This document shows positions 1 through 9,316 of a stretch of 64,000 nucleotides of DNA, one piece after another (position 1 is the first letter of the stretch; each line of letters opens with the position of its first letter). The translations under genes and the position numbers were made by a program. Location: positions 1-64,000 of the forward strand of contig CAYVAT010000015.1 of the NCBI GenBank assembly GCA_964449165.1, in the 5' to 3' direction. The stretch comes from CAYSCW01 sp964449165 (lineage in GTDB: Bacteria > Acidobacteriota > Aminicenantia > Aminicenantales > Aminicenantaceae). The notes under the pieces are model-generated. The model was not told the DNA's origin. It saw only the letters and a program-made list of their open reading frames with translations, and searched no databases.

Positions 1-61
1 GCTTCCAGTGTGTTTTGAATTTTTGCGGAAATTAACATAGAATAGTGACAGGAATATAAAT

Positions 62-820
62 ATGGCCACATTTGAAGAAGAATTGAAAAGACTTCATCCT
101 GTTATCAATGCATTGAGTACATTCGCTCTTTTGGGCAAAAAAATCGTCATTCAGGGAAAGGAGAATTTCATTAAAAACGGTCCTAACATCATCGTAGGAA
201 ACCACATCGGGACCTTTAAGGACATTGCCACTCTTTTCAAAATCGTGCCCAGGCCTATATTCTTTACAGCCAACAGGATGATTTTTGATAAAAACGAATT
301 CAATTATCTTATCGGAAAACATTTACGCCGCCATCTGAAGAAATTCGGCCCCTGTGTAGAGCTTCTTCTCAATCCCATAAAGTCAAGTCTAGTTAATTTT
401 ATCTCCACAAACATCTCCAAGGTGGGAACTATTCCCGTGGATCTTTATGAGGGAAAGAAGTTGGCTGTTAAAACCTGTCAGGAATATCTTAAGAAGGGAA
501 GAGCCATTATCGCCCTCCAGGGGCGAGGCCGAATCATGAAGAAGAGCCTCCACCCTTATGTGAGTGCTTTCAAGAAGGGAGTTCCTGTTATTTCTTACAA
601 TCTTTTCAAAGAGGAAGGCATAAACGTACCAGTTACACCCCTGGCCATGTTCGGAACCCATTACCCCTTCCTTGTTCCGGTCAAGATCAGGATCAATGTT
701 GGGGAGCCGATATACATCTCAGCAGATATCAAAGAAGGGTCACCAGACCCTGTCGATAGATTCAGAGATACTTTAGAGAGAAGGGTAAAGAGTCTTTTTA
801 GCGAACTGATCAGATTGTAG
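62..820 (+). CDS. PlsC-like lysophospholipid acyltransferase family protein
   Basis: Resembles the 1-acyl-glycerol-3-phosphate acyltransferase superfamily, which moves a fatty acyl chain onto lysophosphatidate or a related acceptor at the inner face of the membrane. Visible signals are NHIGTFKD near residues 47-54, a GRGRIMK block near 175 in the place of the usual FPEGTRS block, and a VPVTPLAMFG block near 205. The histidine-to-aspartate spacing is five residues rather than the canonical four, and the glutamate-glycine of block III is missing, so substrate and even activity are uncertain. Length (252 aa) fits the family. The start ATG has an AGGA about nine bases upstream. It stands alone; the next gene is on the other strand. 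Confidence 0.7.
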   Translation: MATFEEELKRLHPVINALSTFALLGKKIVIQGKENFIKNGPNIIVGNHIGTFKDIATLFKIVPRPIFFTANRMIFDKNEFNYLIGKHLRRHLKKFGPCVELLLNPIKSSLVNFISTNISKVGTIPVDLYEGKKLAVKTCQEYLKKGRAIIALQGRGRIMKKSLHPYVSAFKKGVPVISYNLFKEEGINVPVTPLAMFGTHYPFLVPVKIRINVGEPIYISADIKEGSPDPVDRFRDTLERRVKSLFSELIRL

Positions 821-993
821 AATTCCTCGATTTATAAGCTATCCTCAGTTCTCTGCTCAGATTCTTTAGGTGAAAAGGCGGGGAGCTCTACCTTTACTGG
901 TGTTATCATCTGTTTATTTTCCCGGGGTGAGATTTACTCTCGAGGCAAGAGACGATTTGCAGAAATGCTTCCTGTGCTTGAGGAAATGGGGTG

Positions 994-1341
994 TTATTCT
1001 GGAGAGGAGTACAGGTTGTCTGTTTTTGCAGCCATGATGAAGTCATTACGGTGCAGTCCCTTGATTTTATGTGTCCACCAAGAAACTTTAACCTTTCCCC
1101 ATTGAGTAACGATCACAGGATGATGGCCCTCCCCTTCGGCAATCTTCCCCACCTTGTTCGTGAAATCCAGAGCCTGTTTGAAATTTTTGAACATGAAGCT
1201 GCGTGCCAGCCGCTTGACGTTATTGTGCTCTTCCACTTTCCACTCAGGGACCTCTGGGCGAAACTCCCGGATTTGTTTATCGGTAAGGGTGGGTTCTCCA
1301 CCCCGGCAAGGAACGCATTTTAAATTTTTGAGTGAATCCAT
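994..1341 (-). CDS. 4a-hydroxytetrahydrobiopterin dehydratase (PCD/DCoH family)
   Basis: Pterin-4a-carbinolamine dehydratase removes water from 4a-hydroxytetrahydrobiopterin, recycling the pterin cofactor of aromatic amino acid hydroxylases; many bacterial members have unknown partners. The 115-residue length and the core EGEGHHPVIVTQWGKVKV followed by WWTHKIKGLHRNDFIMAAK match the family, including the paired active-site histidines. An N-terminal C-x2-C followed by RGGEPTLT is typical of the bacterial subgroup. A good ribosome-binding site (AGGAGAAAG) precedes the ATG. No phenylalanine hydroxylase is seen in the window, so its role here is open. Confidence 0.9.
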   Translation of the reverse strand: MDSLKNLKCVPCRGGEPTLTDKQIREFRPEVPEWKVEEHNNVKRLARSFMFKNFKQALDFTNKVGKIAEGEGHHPVIVTQWGKVKVSWWTHKIKGLHRNDFIMAAKTDNLYSSPE

Positions 1342-1457
1342 GCTCTTTCTCCTGTTTAGTGATTTAGCATCATAAATTTATTATGGCATATTTATAGTAT
1401 GGAATTAGCCGTATGTTTATAACTCTGATGATGGTTCTTCTCTGTCCCGATAAAAAT

Positions 1458-2009
1458 TTAGATGTCTGTGTTCTTTCCCAGTAAATCTAGTAAGATAGAG
1501 GTAGCTTTAATGAATTGTTCGTGACGTTGCGGAAAGCGCATGGCAGAGGCCGGATGACAGGTGACTATAGAAGGGATGCCTTTCCATTCGCCTTGGATTG
1601 GATCTTTGCTCAGGAGATCTATTTTGGACAATCCCCATGCAGCATGCCTTCCCATGACCAGAATTACTTTAGGGTTCACTGCTTCGATCTGTAGAAGAGT
1701 CCAAATCTTGCATATTTTGATCTGTGATTTTTTAGGAGAATTGGGATGGTAGCATTTCAGTATCGAAGTAATGAACAAGCGTTCTCTTTTTAATTTATGA
1801 TCAGCTAATATCTTGTCAAGATAAATCCCTGCTCTCCCTACGAAAGGTTGACCTGTCTTGTTTTCCTGTTTTCCCGGAGCTTCCCCTAAGAGAAGGATGT
1901 CTGCTCTGGGGCTACCCTCTCCTGGTACGGCAAGAATCCTGGTTTTGCTTCTTTCGCATCTCTGGCAACGCCGAATTTCCTTGGTCAGTTTCCTCAGAGA
2001 TGAAGGCAT
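1458..2009 (-). CDS. Type 4 uracil-DNA glycosylase (iron-sulfur)
   Basis: Removes uracil from DNA as the first step of base-excision repair. Family 4 motifs are visible: GEAPGKQE (catalytic water-activating region), the FVGRAG segment and HPASAMR in the C-terminal part. Cysteines C-x2-C near residues 15-18 and two more near 85-105 fit the [4Fe-4S] ligands. I chose the ATG at 2009, not 2015: a GGAGG lies at 2017-2021, seven bases from 2009 but only one base from 2015. Length 183 aa is normal for the short family 4 enzymes found in thermophiles and anaerobes. Confidence 0.88.
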   Translation of the reverse strand: MPSSLRKLTKEIRRCQRCERSKTRILAVPGEGSPRADILLLGEAPGKQENKTGQPFVGRAGIYLDKILADHKLKRERLFITSILKCYHPNSPKKSQIKICKIWTLLQIEAVNPKVILVMGRHAAWGLSKIDLLSKDPIQGEWKGIPSIVTCHPASAMRFPQRHEQFIKATSILLDLLGKNTDI

Positions 2010-2089
2010 AATCATTCCTCCATTATCGACAGCATTTCATGGGGATAAATATAATCTCATTTGAGGAGTGTTCTTCTCACAACGAACTC

Positions 2090-3217
2090 CTATTCTTCGA
2101 GGTCTATTTTGAGGGATAGAAGTCCCATCATGTCCTTAAGAGAGATCATTCCCACCAATTTACCGTCCTCAGCCACCATTAGACGGCTGGCACGATTTTT
2201 CCTCATGATAGAGAGGGCTTGCATGGCATCCTCATCCGGGCCGATGGTGTTTTTTTCAGAGCAGCTCTGGGCGAGTTCTGCCACCTTGCGTTTATCTCGC
2301 TCTTCTTTAGGGATCTCTTTAACTTGATTGATAGTGACGCATCCGATCAGTTTTCCACCCTCTACTACTGGGTACATTTTATAGTGGTGCTTGTAGATAT
2401 AGTCTTCAACCAAGTCTTCAATGGAGAGGGACGGAGAAACTGTCACTGGCTCGGATTTCATGAACCTCCGCACTTTTTCTCCCTCCAAAGATCGGCGCAG
2501 GATGAGCTGCTTGTAGGCCGTCTGGGAAGCTCCTCTAATAAACATCCCAATCAGGAACATCCATATTCCTCCCACGAAATTTCCAGTGATGACTTCGAGC
2601 AACCCGACGATGATCAAAGCGATGCCGAAACCGCCTCCTATTTTGGATGAGAGTTGGGTGGCCCAGCGAATGTTATCCTTCCATCCCCAGAGGACGGAAC
2701 GCAACACCCGACCTCCATCAAGTGGAAAGGCGGGTATCAGGTTGAATCCAGCCAGGATAAGATTGAGTAGGGCCAGGTAATTGATCACTCCAGTAACGGG
2801 CTGGGGCCATCCCAAGGAATCCCCCAGAAAAGCGATACCAAACAAACCCAGACCTAGAACAACGCTGGAAATAGGTCCTGCCACAGCCATGAAGAACTCG
2901 ACCTTTGGGCTGGACGGTTCCTCCGTCATTTCAGCCACACCGCCAAAGATGAATAAAGTGATACCTCGCATGGGCAAACCAAACCTTCGGGCTACAAGAG
3001 AGTGCCAGAGCTCGTGGAAGACAATGGAGACGAGTAAACCCAAAGCCCCTGCCACACCCATCAGCCAGTAGGTCAGGGTTGGATAACCTTCATAAAAATG
3101 AGGGAATAATCCTTGGGCAAGTGTCCAAGTAATAAGGAGACCGAGTAATAGCCAGCTAAAGTCGATCTTGACTTCAAAGCCGAAAAGTTTAATTAATGTG
3201 ACTCCTCTGCCGAACAT
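2090..3217 (-). CDS. M50 site-2 protease with two CBS domains
   Basis: Membrane zinc protease of the S2P/RseP class that cuts substrates inside the membrane. HELWH (residues 68-72) is the HExxH metal site and FPLDGGR near residues 163-169 carries the third ligand region. About six membrane segments fill residues 18-240. The C-terminal 130 residues form two CBS domains (VTVSPSLSIEDLVEDYI and later DEDAMQALSIMRKNRASRL), which usually bind adenine nucleotides and suggest activity tuned by energy status. No PDZ domain is seen, so this is the group-3 type rather than an RseP. A clear AGGAGG ribosome-binding site precedes the ATG. Target unknown. Confidence 0.9.
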   Translation of the reverse strand: MFGRGVTLIKLFGFEVKIDFSWLLLGLLITWTLAQGLFPHFYEGYPTLTYWLMGVAGALGLLVSIVFHELWHSLVARRFGLPMRGITLFIFGGVAEMTEEPSSPKVEFFMAVAGPISSVVLGLGLFGIAFLGDSLGWPQPVTGVINYLALLNLILAGFNLIPAFPLDGGRVLRSVLWGWKDNIRWATQLSSKIGGGFGIALIIVGLLEVITGNFVGGIWMFLIGMFIRGASQTAYKQLILRRSLEGEKVRRFMKSEPVTVSPSLSIEDLVEDYIYKHHYKMYPVVEGGKLIGCVTINQVKEIPKEERDKRKVAELAQSCSEKNTIGPDEDAMQALSIMRKNRASRLMVAEDGKLVGMISLKDMMGLLSLKIDLEE

Positions 3218-3437
3218 AATTAACCTCCTGATTTATGTATAAGGATTGTTGAGAATAATAATAGGATTGAACAGCTCTAGCTCACTCATCATGAAAATTT
3301 CCTTGTGTTTAAGCTTCTTTCTTTCTCAGAAGTGAGGAATGATCCTCTTGAATAAATATTTTTTTGATCTAAAAAATTTCGTATTAGGGGGTTGCTGTAA
3401 CCTTGAAGAAAAAAATGCAGGAATGAATTTTGGAATT
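3218..3437. other. Intergenic gap, no gene seen
   Basis: A 220-base AT-rich gap between two minus-strand genes. It holds the ribosome-binding site of the M50 gene at its left end and a T/A-rich symmetrical stretch around 3358-3380. I see no open frame worth calling and no convincing terminator. Confidence 0.5.
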
Positions 3438-4493
3438 TCATAATAGATGAAACTCTTCATTAGTGATCAACTTGAATAGATTGTTGACATGAGTGTGTTT
3501 CAGTTCTCTCAGCATTTTTCTCAATATATTTTTCTTGATAGACATGATTTTTTTCTTGTCTTCGTCTTTGATCTTCACTTGAGCGCCAGCAATCATATCA
3601 TGGCCTCCAGCTGTTCCGTAAGCGGGAATTATTTTTCTGATGATTTTTGAAGCACTTCCATGGATGTTTTTGGTGCGGACAGAAATGAGGAGCTGACTTT
3701 TGTAAGATCCCATACAGATCGACCAACTGATATTTTTTATCCTCAGAAGAAAGTCAGCCATCTCAGCCACAAAATCGGGATAAGGCAATTGATCGAGAGT
3801 AACACCTGCTAGATTTTTATAATAAAAAGTATTAAGCAAGACACGAAAAAGATTTGCTATAAATTCTTTGGATAACGCTGGAAACTGTATTTTCGATAAT
3901 TGGCTTAGGCTTATTTGAGGAAGAAGCTTAAGATAAGCCTCTTTATCTGCTTGGCTTCCTTCCCTTCCAAGTCCCTGCGTTTCACTGAATATGGCGTAGA
4001 AGAGTGCCGTGGCTATGTCTCGTGGCAAGGGACTTTCAAGATAAGAATAATATTCATAGATAATAGCAGAGCAGGAGCCGTATTGAGGGCGGATATCAGA
4101 ATAAGGCAGTTGAGTGGTTTTTCTCTGTTCGCGATGGTGATCTATGGAAGCAACGGGCTTAATGTCCGGCGGCAGAGTCACGTTGCCTGTAAAGGGTTGA
4201 CAGTCCACTAGGATAAATTGACGTTTTTTTGTCGATTTTATTTTTTTTGTCTGTGATAAAGGAATTTTCAAATGCTTTATCATTGCCTGGTTTTCTGCTC
4301 GCCCTATAAGTCCATCGTAAAAGATTCGGACTCCTTTATACCCTTCTTTCTTCAGTATGAACCTGAGTGCTGTTGCCGAAGCCAGGGCATCAGGATCAGG
4401 ATTGTTATGAACCACGATTGAGACAGGTTTATTTTTATTAAGGACTTTTAACAATTTTTCCATTGCTCTTACTCTTGGAATCCAGGGGCTCAT
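3438..4493 (-). CDS. DHH/DHHA1 phosphoesterase (NrnA-like)
   Basis: DHH-family phosphoesterases of the NrnA type degrade short oligoribonucleotides, 3'-phosphoadenosine phosphate or linear dinucleotides in the cytoplasm. Visible motifs: VVHNNPDPDALASA near residues 27-40 (first metal motif), ILVDCQPF near 93, SIDHHRE near 117 (the DHH motif), FSETQGL near 170 and the DHHA1 signature GTAGGHDMIAGA near 295. Length 351 aa is ordinary. The start is uncertain: ATG at 4493 or the in-frame ATG at 4463, which begins right before the Rossmann-like core; neither has a strong ribosome-binding site. It lies 61 bases after the M29-like gene on the same strand. Confidence 0.85.
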   Translation of the reverse strand: MSPWIPRVRAMEKLLKVLNKNKPVSIVVHNNPDPDALASATALRFILKKEGYKGVRIFYDGLIGRAENQAMIKHLKIPLSQTKKIKSTKKRQFILVDCQPFTGNVTLPPDIKPVASIDHHREQRKTTQLPYSDIRPQYGSCSAIIYEYYSYLESPLPRDIATALFYAIFSETQGLGREGSQADKEAYLKLLPQISLSQLSKIQFPALSKEFIANLFRVLLNTFYYKNLAGVTLDQLPYPDFVAEMADFLLRIKNISWSICMGSYKSQLLISVRTKNIHGSASKIIRKIIPAYGTAGGHDMIAGAQVKIKDEDKKKIMSIKKNILRKMLRELKHTHVNNLFKLITNEEFHLL

Positions 4494-4554
4494 GTCTTTC
4501 GTTGAAAATCCCGGGATCTGGTTTTTGGGTTTGTTCAGAGATTTTCATCTTTTT

Positions 4555-5502
4555 TTAGATAAGAAACTTTCCATCCTTGGCGATGATTTTGCCTTTGACT
4601 TCGATGGTGGCTCTCTCCACCAGGGCATCGTAATGATGGGGGCTTCGGTTCTTGCCCAGACCATAGGAGTTGCCGATGGCAAAGTGGACCGTGCCGAAGG
4701 CCTTTTCCGCTTCCAACATATTGGGAGTGATCTTGGCTTCTGGATTGGTTCCGATGCCGAATTCGCCTATGATCAGGCCGCTTCGATCATTACCTATGTT
4801 TTGGATGATGGCCTTTATGCTTTTTCCGCTCCACTTTATCAACCGCCCTTTCTCGAACTCCATCACACCCCGACCTAGTTTGTCATCGATGAGACTGATG
4901 ACCAGTTTCCCGTTGAAGCTTTCCTCCACTGGAGCGGTGAAGCATTCTCCGGCGGGAAGATTGCCGTGGCTTCCTTTACGGCTGATATCACCATTATCAT
5001 TGATCCAGTTTCTTCCTTTGACGCTGAATGCGATCCTTGTTCCTTGATGATTGGAGACCACAATCTGATCTGCGTTCTTGAGAGCTTTTATCACTTTCTT
5101 GGTGAAGGTGCTCATCTGGGAGAAGTCGATGTTGACCAGCCGTTCCATCATCTCTTGATTAATCCCCGGCATCATGCAGATACGGCTATGAGCCATACCC
5201 ACCTTCACCAGATAGCTTCGAAAGGGTTTTTCTTCGATCCTCGTATCGAGCATATATGCTATGGCTGTTGCCCTCTTGGCCATCGCCTTGAACAGGCGGG
5301 TTGGCCTTCGGATGGGTCTGAGTGTTTCTATCATCAGATAGGAGGTGGTTTCTGCTCCAGCCTCTTTCGCCCAATAGGCGAGCGCTTCAGCTATCTCTAG
5401 CTTCTGGATATCGGTTACCAGCAAGAAATTTTCCCCCCGGCGAAGCTTAAAGGATTGCTTGACCACTTTTTCTGCAGCCTGAAAGAGTCTGGTTTGTTTC
5501 AT
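4555..5502 (-). CDS. M29-like aminopeptidase (AmpS/AmpT superfamily)
   Basis: Resembles the thermophilic metalloaminopeptidases of family M29, which use two metal ions to remove N-terminal residues. The expected ligand pattern is present in order: Glu in LPAGECF near residue 187, Glu in IGEFGIGTNP near 246, His in GTVHFAIGNS near 273 and the His-Asp pair in SPHHYDAL near 288. At 315 residues it is about 90 shorter than classic M29 enzymes, lacking part of the N-terminal region, which places it in a divergent subgroup. Peptidase activity is therefore inferred. It is upstream of the DHH gene on the same strand. Confidence 0.8.
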   Translation of the reverse strand: MKQTRLFQAAEKVVKQSFKLRRGENFLLVTDIQKLEIAEALAYWAKEAGAETTSYLMIETLRPIRRPTRLFKAMAKRATAIAYMLDTRIEEKPFRSYLVKVGMAHSRICMMPGINQEMMERLVNIDFSQMSTFTKKVIKALKNADQIVVSNHQGTRIAFSVKGRNWINDNGDISRKGSHGNLPAGECFTAPVEESFNGKLVISLIDDKLGRGVMEFEKGRLIKWSGKSIKAIIQNIGNDRSGLIIGEFGIGTNPEAKITPNMLEAEKAFGTVHFAIGNSYGLGKNRSPHHYDALVERATIEVKGKIIAKDGKFLI

Positions 5503-5649
5503 TCTTTTCTCGGTTTTTGGCGATCAGAGCTCCCCCTTGAAACAGGCAAAATCATCATGCTCGTCTTGGGCATTTATTCATAATTTGTAGAAATCAAAGG
5601 ACATGTTATTGATCTCAGTAGATTGGTGCATGGCTCTGATTTTTTTTGC

Positions 5650-7581
5650 TTATTCTTCTTGGAAGCGGGAAAGAATGTCCTGGTTTATCTTAAGAAAGAG
5701 ATCATATTTGATTTTAACGCCCTTGTCATTGCGCAGCTTGAATATATAAGACTGCAGGAATTTGTTCTTTTTTTCCTGGAGGAGATTCTCCCGCTCCTCC
5801 TCTTTATTCTTTTCAAATTCTTCTCTGGTGACTTCTTTTCGGTCTTGAACTCTGATCAATAAATATCCATCTTTGAATTCGACAGGATCGCTGGGTTGGC
5901 CGATAGGCAGGGAGAAAGCGATGCGGTCCACTTCTTCGTTTTCCCCCACCACACTCAGGTATTGATCCCGCTTGTGCTCTTCTGCTGTTTTGTATTCAAG
6001 GTTGTATTTTTCAGCTAAAGATTCGAGGCTCTTCCCCTTTTCCAGTTCTGCTCTTGCCTGTTTGATTTTTTCCAGGACTTTTTCCTTCTTCTTGATAGTG
6101 ACGAGCTCTTTTCTGGCTTCTTCTTGTACTTCGTCGAATGTAGCTTGGTGGGAAGCGACTATTCGCTTAAGCTGGACAATTCCTAATCCTTTGTAGGTAT
6201 AGACAGGAGAGGAAATCTCCTTTACTTGGAGGTTAAACAGGGCGCGACTGATGGAGGCTGAAGGATCTATGTCTTCGATTCCTTCTCCCTCCTTGAGGAG
6301 ACCGGTCTTTTTGATCATGGTTCCCATTTTCTGGGCGGCTACATCCAGGTTTCTTTCTTTTCTGGCCATCTTTTGCAGTCGAGAGATTCGCTCTTCGGCC
6401 AGCTCCCGGGCTTTTTTATCTTGCAGGATGGAGGTGATTTTATCCTTGACTTCAAAGAAGGGCTTGGTCTGAGGGGCTGTTTTTTCGGTGACTTTGAGCA
6501 GTGCGACACCATCCTCTAGCTCGAGAGGATCAGAGATTTCTCCTGCGGATAATCCTGCGATTGTATCCTGTTCTCTTTCGGTAAGCCTTTTCCAATCGAA
6601 AGAACCCCAGTCGCCTCCATCTTTAGCCTTTTCGTCTTGGGAGTACTTTTTAGCTAATTCGGAAAAATCTTCACCCGAGCGAAGTTTCTCCATGATAACC
6701 TGAGCTTCAGTTTTCACCAGCTCTCGCTCTTTGCCTTCATAAGACAGATAGATGCGGCTGACTCGGATGGTTTCTGCTTCCTGGAATTGCGCCAGGTTGT
6801 TTTGATAGTATTCTTCGATTTCTGAATCTTCAAGGGAAATATCTGGTTTTAGATCCTCTATCTTGAAGAAAACCATATCTCCTTCTCTTTTTTCAGGGAT
6901 TTGAAATTTATCTTTGTGCTTTTCAAAATAGGCCCGGCTCTCCTCTATAGTGGGCTCTTCCTCTAACTCTACGGTTTCAGTTTCTAGAATCACGTATTCT
7001 AGTTTGGCGCTCTCATTGTTTTTCCGGTAATTTTGCCAGAGTTCGTCATCGGTAACGGTAACTGCGGCAGTGAGAACCTTGATAAGTTTTTCGATGATGA
7101 TTTCTTCTCTCAGACTCTCTTCGAATTGAGAGACGGGAATCCGGTTCCAATCCAGGATTTTCTTGTATTCCTCGAAGCCCATAAATTGTCCATCCTTCTG
7201 AAAGACGGGGTAGTTTATGATTTTCTGGCGAATCTCTTCGGGTGAGGCATCTATGCCCATGTCTTGAGCCTGCTGAAGAAGAAGAGATCGTTGGATAATC
7301 TGTTCTAAAATTTGTTGGGGAATATTGAGCTGTTGGATAAAATTTGTGTTCAGATCTTTGTACTCTCTTTTCAGTGATTCCAGCCGTTGCCTGAGATTCT
7401 GGTAGTAAATATCGCCGGAAATCTTATCTTTTCCCACCCAGGCGATGGTGTTTGCAGCTCTGGCTTCTCCCAGTCGGCCTGCGCCGCCCCATACAGCAAA
7501 TATGGCGATAATAAAGGCGGCGATCACGATCCAGAGAGTCGGGGCTAAAGATTTGAGGTTCTTTCTCATGGTTTTTAACAT
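5650..7581 (-). CDS. PpiD/SurA-like peptidyl-prolyl isomerase, membrane anchored
   Basis: Periplasmic folding factor. A single N-terminal membrane helix (residues 13-32) anchors it; a SurA-like N-terminal helical domain follows (residues 40-200). A parvulin (PPIC) domain is visible near residues 270-385 with the typical DFSELAKKYSQD and GGDWGSF segments, and a second, more worn parvulin-like region near 500-600 (SLESLAEKYN, LPIGQPSDPVEF). Length 643 aa matches PpiD. A GAGGTAAC ribosome-binding site precedes the ATG. It follows the acyl-CoA dehydrogenase gene by 47 bases and may be the last member of that transcript. Confidence 0.88.
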   Translation of the reverse strand: MLKTMRKNLKSLAPTLWIVIAAFIIAIFAVWGGAGRLGEARAANTIAWVGKDKISGDIYYQNLRQRLESLKREYKDLNTNFIQQLNIPQQILEQIIQRSLLLQQAQDMGIDASPEEIRQKIINYPVFQKDGQFMGFEEYKKILDWNRIPVSQFEESLREEIIIEKLIKVLTAAVTVTDDELWQNYRKNNESAKLEYVILETETVELEEEPTIEESRAYFEKHKDKFQIPEKREGDMVFFKIEDLKPDISLEDSEIEEYYQNNLAQFQEAETIRVSRIYLSYEGKERELVKTEAQVIMEKLRSGEDFSELAKKYSQDEKAKDGGDWGSFDWKRLTEREQDTIAGLSAGEISDPLELEDGVALLKVTEKTAPQTKPFFEVKDKITSILQDKKARELAEERISRLQKMARKERNLDVAAQKMGTMIKKTGLLKEGEGIEDIDPSASISRALFNLQVKEISSPVYTYKGLGIVQLKRIVASHQATFDEVQEEARKELVTIKKKEKVLEKIKQARAELEKGKSLESLAEKYNLEYKTAEEHKRDQYLSVVGENEEVDRIAFSLPIGQPSDPVEFKDGYLLIRVQDRKEVTREEFEKNKEEERENLLQEKKNKFLQSYIFKLRNDKGVKIKYDLFLKINQDILSRFQEE

Positions 7582-7628
7582 TTTGTTACCTCGATCCTGG
7601 TTAATCGATCATCAGCTTCTCAAAAAAG

Positions 7629-8774
7629 TCAGCTCTCTTTCAACAGATGTCGAGAAATCACCAGGCGCTGTATTTCTGAGGTGCCTTCATAGATGGAAAG
7701 TACCCTGGCGTCTCTGTAGAGCTGTTCGATGAAGAATTCTTTGGAATAGCCGTATCCACCGTGGATCTGAAGAGCTTGGTAGACGATTTTGTTGGCCGCC
7801 TCAGAGGCAAACAGCTTGGCCATGGCAGCTTCTTTTCCGTAGGGTTTTCCCTTATCCTTGAGAGAGGCAGCCTTGTAGGCGAGCCAGCGAGCCGCTTCGA
7901 TGAGGGTGGACATATCGGCAATCATGAACTGGATAGCCTGGAATTCTGAGATGCTCTTCCCGAAGGCTTCTCTCTGTTTGGCGTACTTGGCTGCCCCCTC
8001 CAGTGCCTGGGAAGAGAGGCCCACCGATTGGGCCGCGATCCCGATTCGGCTGCCATCCAAACAGTGGAGAGCAATGGATGCTCCCTCTCCTTCCTTGCCT
8101 AAAAGATTCTCTGCAGGCACTCGGCAGTCCTCCAGAACGATCTCTACTGTGACAGAGGAATGGAGCCCCATCTTTTCCTCGATTTTGGAAACCCGGACTC
8201 CGGGTAGACTCTTCTCCACGATAAACGCATTCAGCCTTTTCTTCTCCGGCTTCGCCTCGCATCGAGTGAAGATGATGAAAGCGTGAGCTTCTGCTCCGGT
8301 TGTAACCCATACTTTTGTGCCGTTGAGGATATAGACATCATCCTTGCGGACGGCTTTGGTCTTCAGGTTGGTGACATCCGATCCAGCTCCTGGCTCGCTC
8401 AAGCTGAAAGCTCCTAGGATTTTGCCGCTTGCAGCCTGCGGGAGATACTTTTTTTTCTGCTCTTCCGATCCAAACTTCAGTATAGAATAGCAGAAAAGCG
8501 AGCAGTGCACGCTTACGATCACTGCCACAGAGGGTGAGACTCGCCCTAATTCCTCAAGGGCAAGGACCAGGGAAAGCATATCTGTTTTGATTCCTCCATA
8601 TTGAGCAGGAACAGTCATGCCTAATATCCCCAGATCAGCCAGCTTGCTCAGGATTTCACTGGGAAAGGAGTGTTTGTCTTCCAGAGCTTTTATCATGGGA
8701 CGGATTTCATTCTGGGCGAAATCACGGACCATTTCCTTGAGAAGCTTTTGATCTTCGGTGAGTTCGAAATCCAT
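7629..8774 (-). CDS. Acyl-CoA dehydrogenase (short-chain/butyryl type)
   Basis: FAD enzyme that introduces the 2,3 double bond in acyl-CoA during beta-oxidation or branched-chain amino acid breakdown. The full family layout is present in 381 residues: N-terminal helical domain, middle beta domain with FSLSEPGAGSDV and WVTTGAEAHAF, and C-terminal helical domain with QIHGGYGYSKE. The catalytic base is the Glu of YEGTSEIQR (residue 363), as in butyryl- and medium-chain enzymes. Electron transfer flavoprotein genes are not next to it. It sits between the HIT gene and ppiD on the same strand, which may only reflect transcript sharing. Confidence 0.93.
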   Translation of the reverse strand: MDFELTEDQKLLKEMVRDFAQNEIRPMIKALEDKHSFPSEILSKLADLGILGMTVPAQYGGIKTDMLSLVLALEELGRVSPSVAVIVSVHCSLFCYSILKFGSEEQKKKYLPQAASGKILGAFSLSEPGAGSDVTNLKTKAVRKDDVYILNGTKVWVTTGAEAHAFIIFTRCEAKPEKKRLNAFIVEKSLPGVRVSKIEEKMGLHSSVTVEIVLEDCRVPAENLLGKEGEGASIALHCLDGSRIGIAAQSVGLSSQALEGAAKYAKQREAFGKSISEFQAIQFMIADMSTLIEAARWLAYKAASLKDKGKPYGKEAAMAKLFASEAANKIVYQALQIHGGYGYSKEFFIEQLYRDARVLSIYEGTSEIQRLVISRHLLKES

Positions 8775-8803
8775 CTTTTTTTCCCTTTTATATGATGAGT
8801 CCT

Positions 8804-9316
8804 TCAGGGAGTTGACTCGTCCCTGGCTTCCTTCTCCTTGCTGAAGAGAGGGAGGAGTCTTCGGTATGTGATTTCCAGGTCTTCGATGACCACCTTGGTT
8901 TTTCCCACCAAGGGCATGAAGTTGGAATCTCCTGTCCAGCGGGGAATGATATGGAGATGGTAATGCTCGGAGACTCCTGCTCCTGCGCTTCGCCCTAGGT
9001 TCATTCCTGTATTAAAGCCATGTGGATGGTAGCTCTTTTTCAGAATTTTCAGGCTGAGCTTGAGTAGCTCTGTCATCTCGTCGGTGGATTCCTTTTTAAC
9101 TCGCTCGAAGGAAGCGATATGTCTGTAAGGAGCAATCATCAAATGTCCTGGGGTGTAAGGGTATTTGTTGAGCATGATGAAGTTGTGTTGGCCTCTGAAG
9201 AGGATAAAGGCTTTCCTGTCGTTTTTAAGCTTGAGAGCGCGGCAGAAAATGCATTCGTCCATCTTGCATATCTTCTTCACATAATCCTCTCTCCATGGAG
9301 CGGTGATGTATTCCAT
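8804..9316 (-). CDS. HIT-family nucleotide hydrolase/transferase
   Basis: Histidine-triad protein, a group acting on dinucleoside polyphosphates or nucleoside phosphoramidates. The triad H118-Y-H120-L-H122 is followed by IIPRW, and the zinc pair C22/C25 (ECIFC) is present, as in the AP4A phosphorylase-like subgroup that starts with a W-x-PWR segment (TAPWREDY here). Length 170 aa fits. The ATG overlaps the stop of the HU gene by one base, so translation is probably coupled. The precise substrate cannot be told from sequence. Confidence 0.9.
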   Translation of the reverse strand: MEYITAPWREDYVKKICKMDECIFCRALKLKNDRKAFILFRGQHNFIMLNKYPYTPGHLMIAPYRHIASFERVKKESTDEMTELLKLSLKILKKSYHPHGFNTGMNLGRSAGAGVSEHYHLHIIPRWTGDSNFMPLVGKTKVVIEDLEITYRRLLPLFSKEKEARDESTP

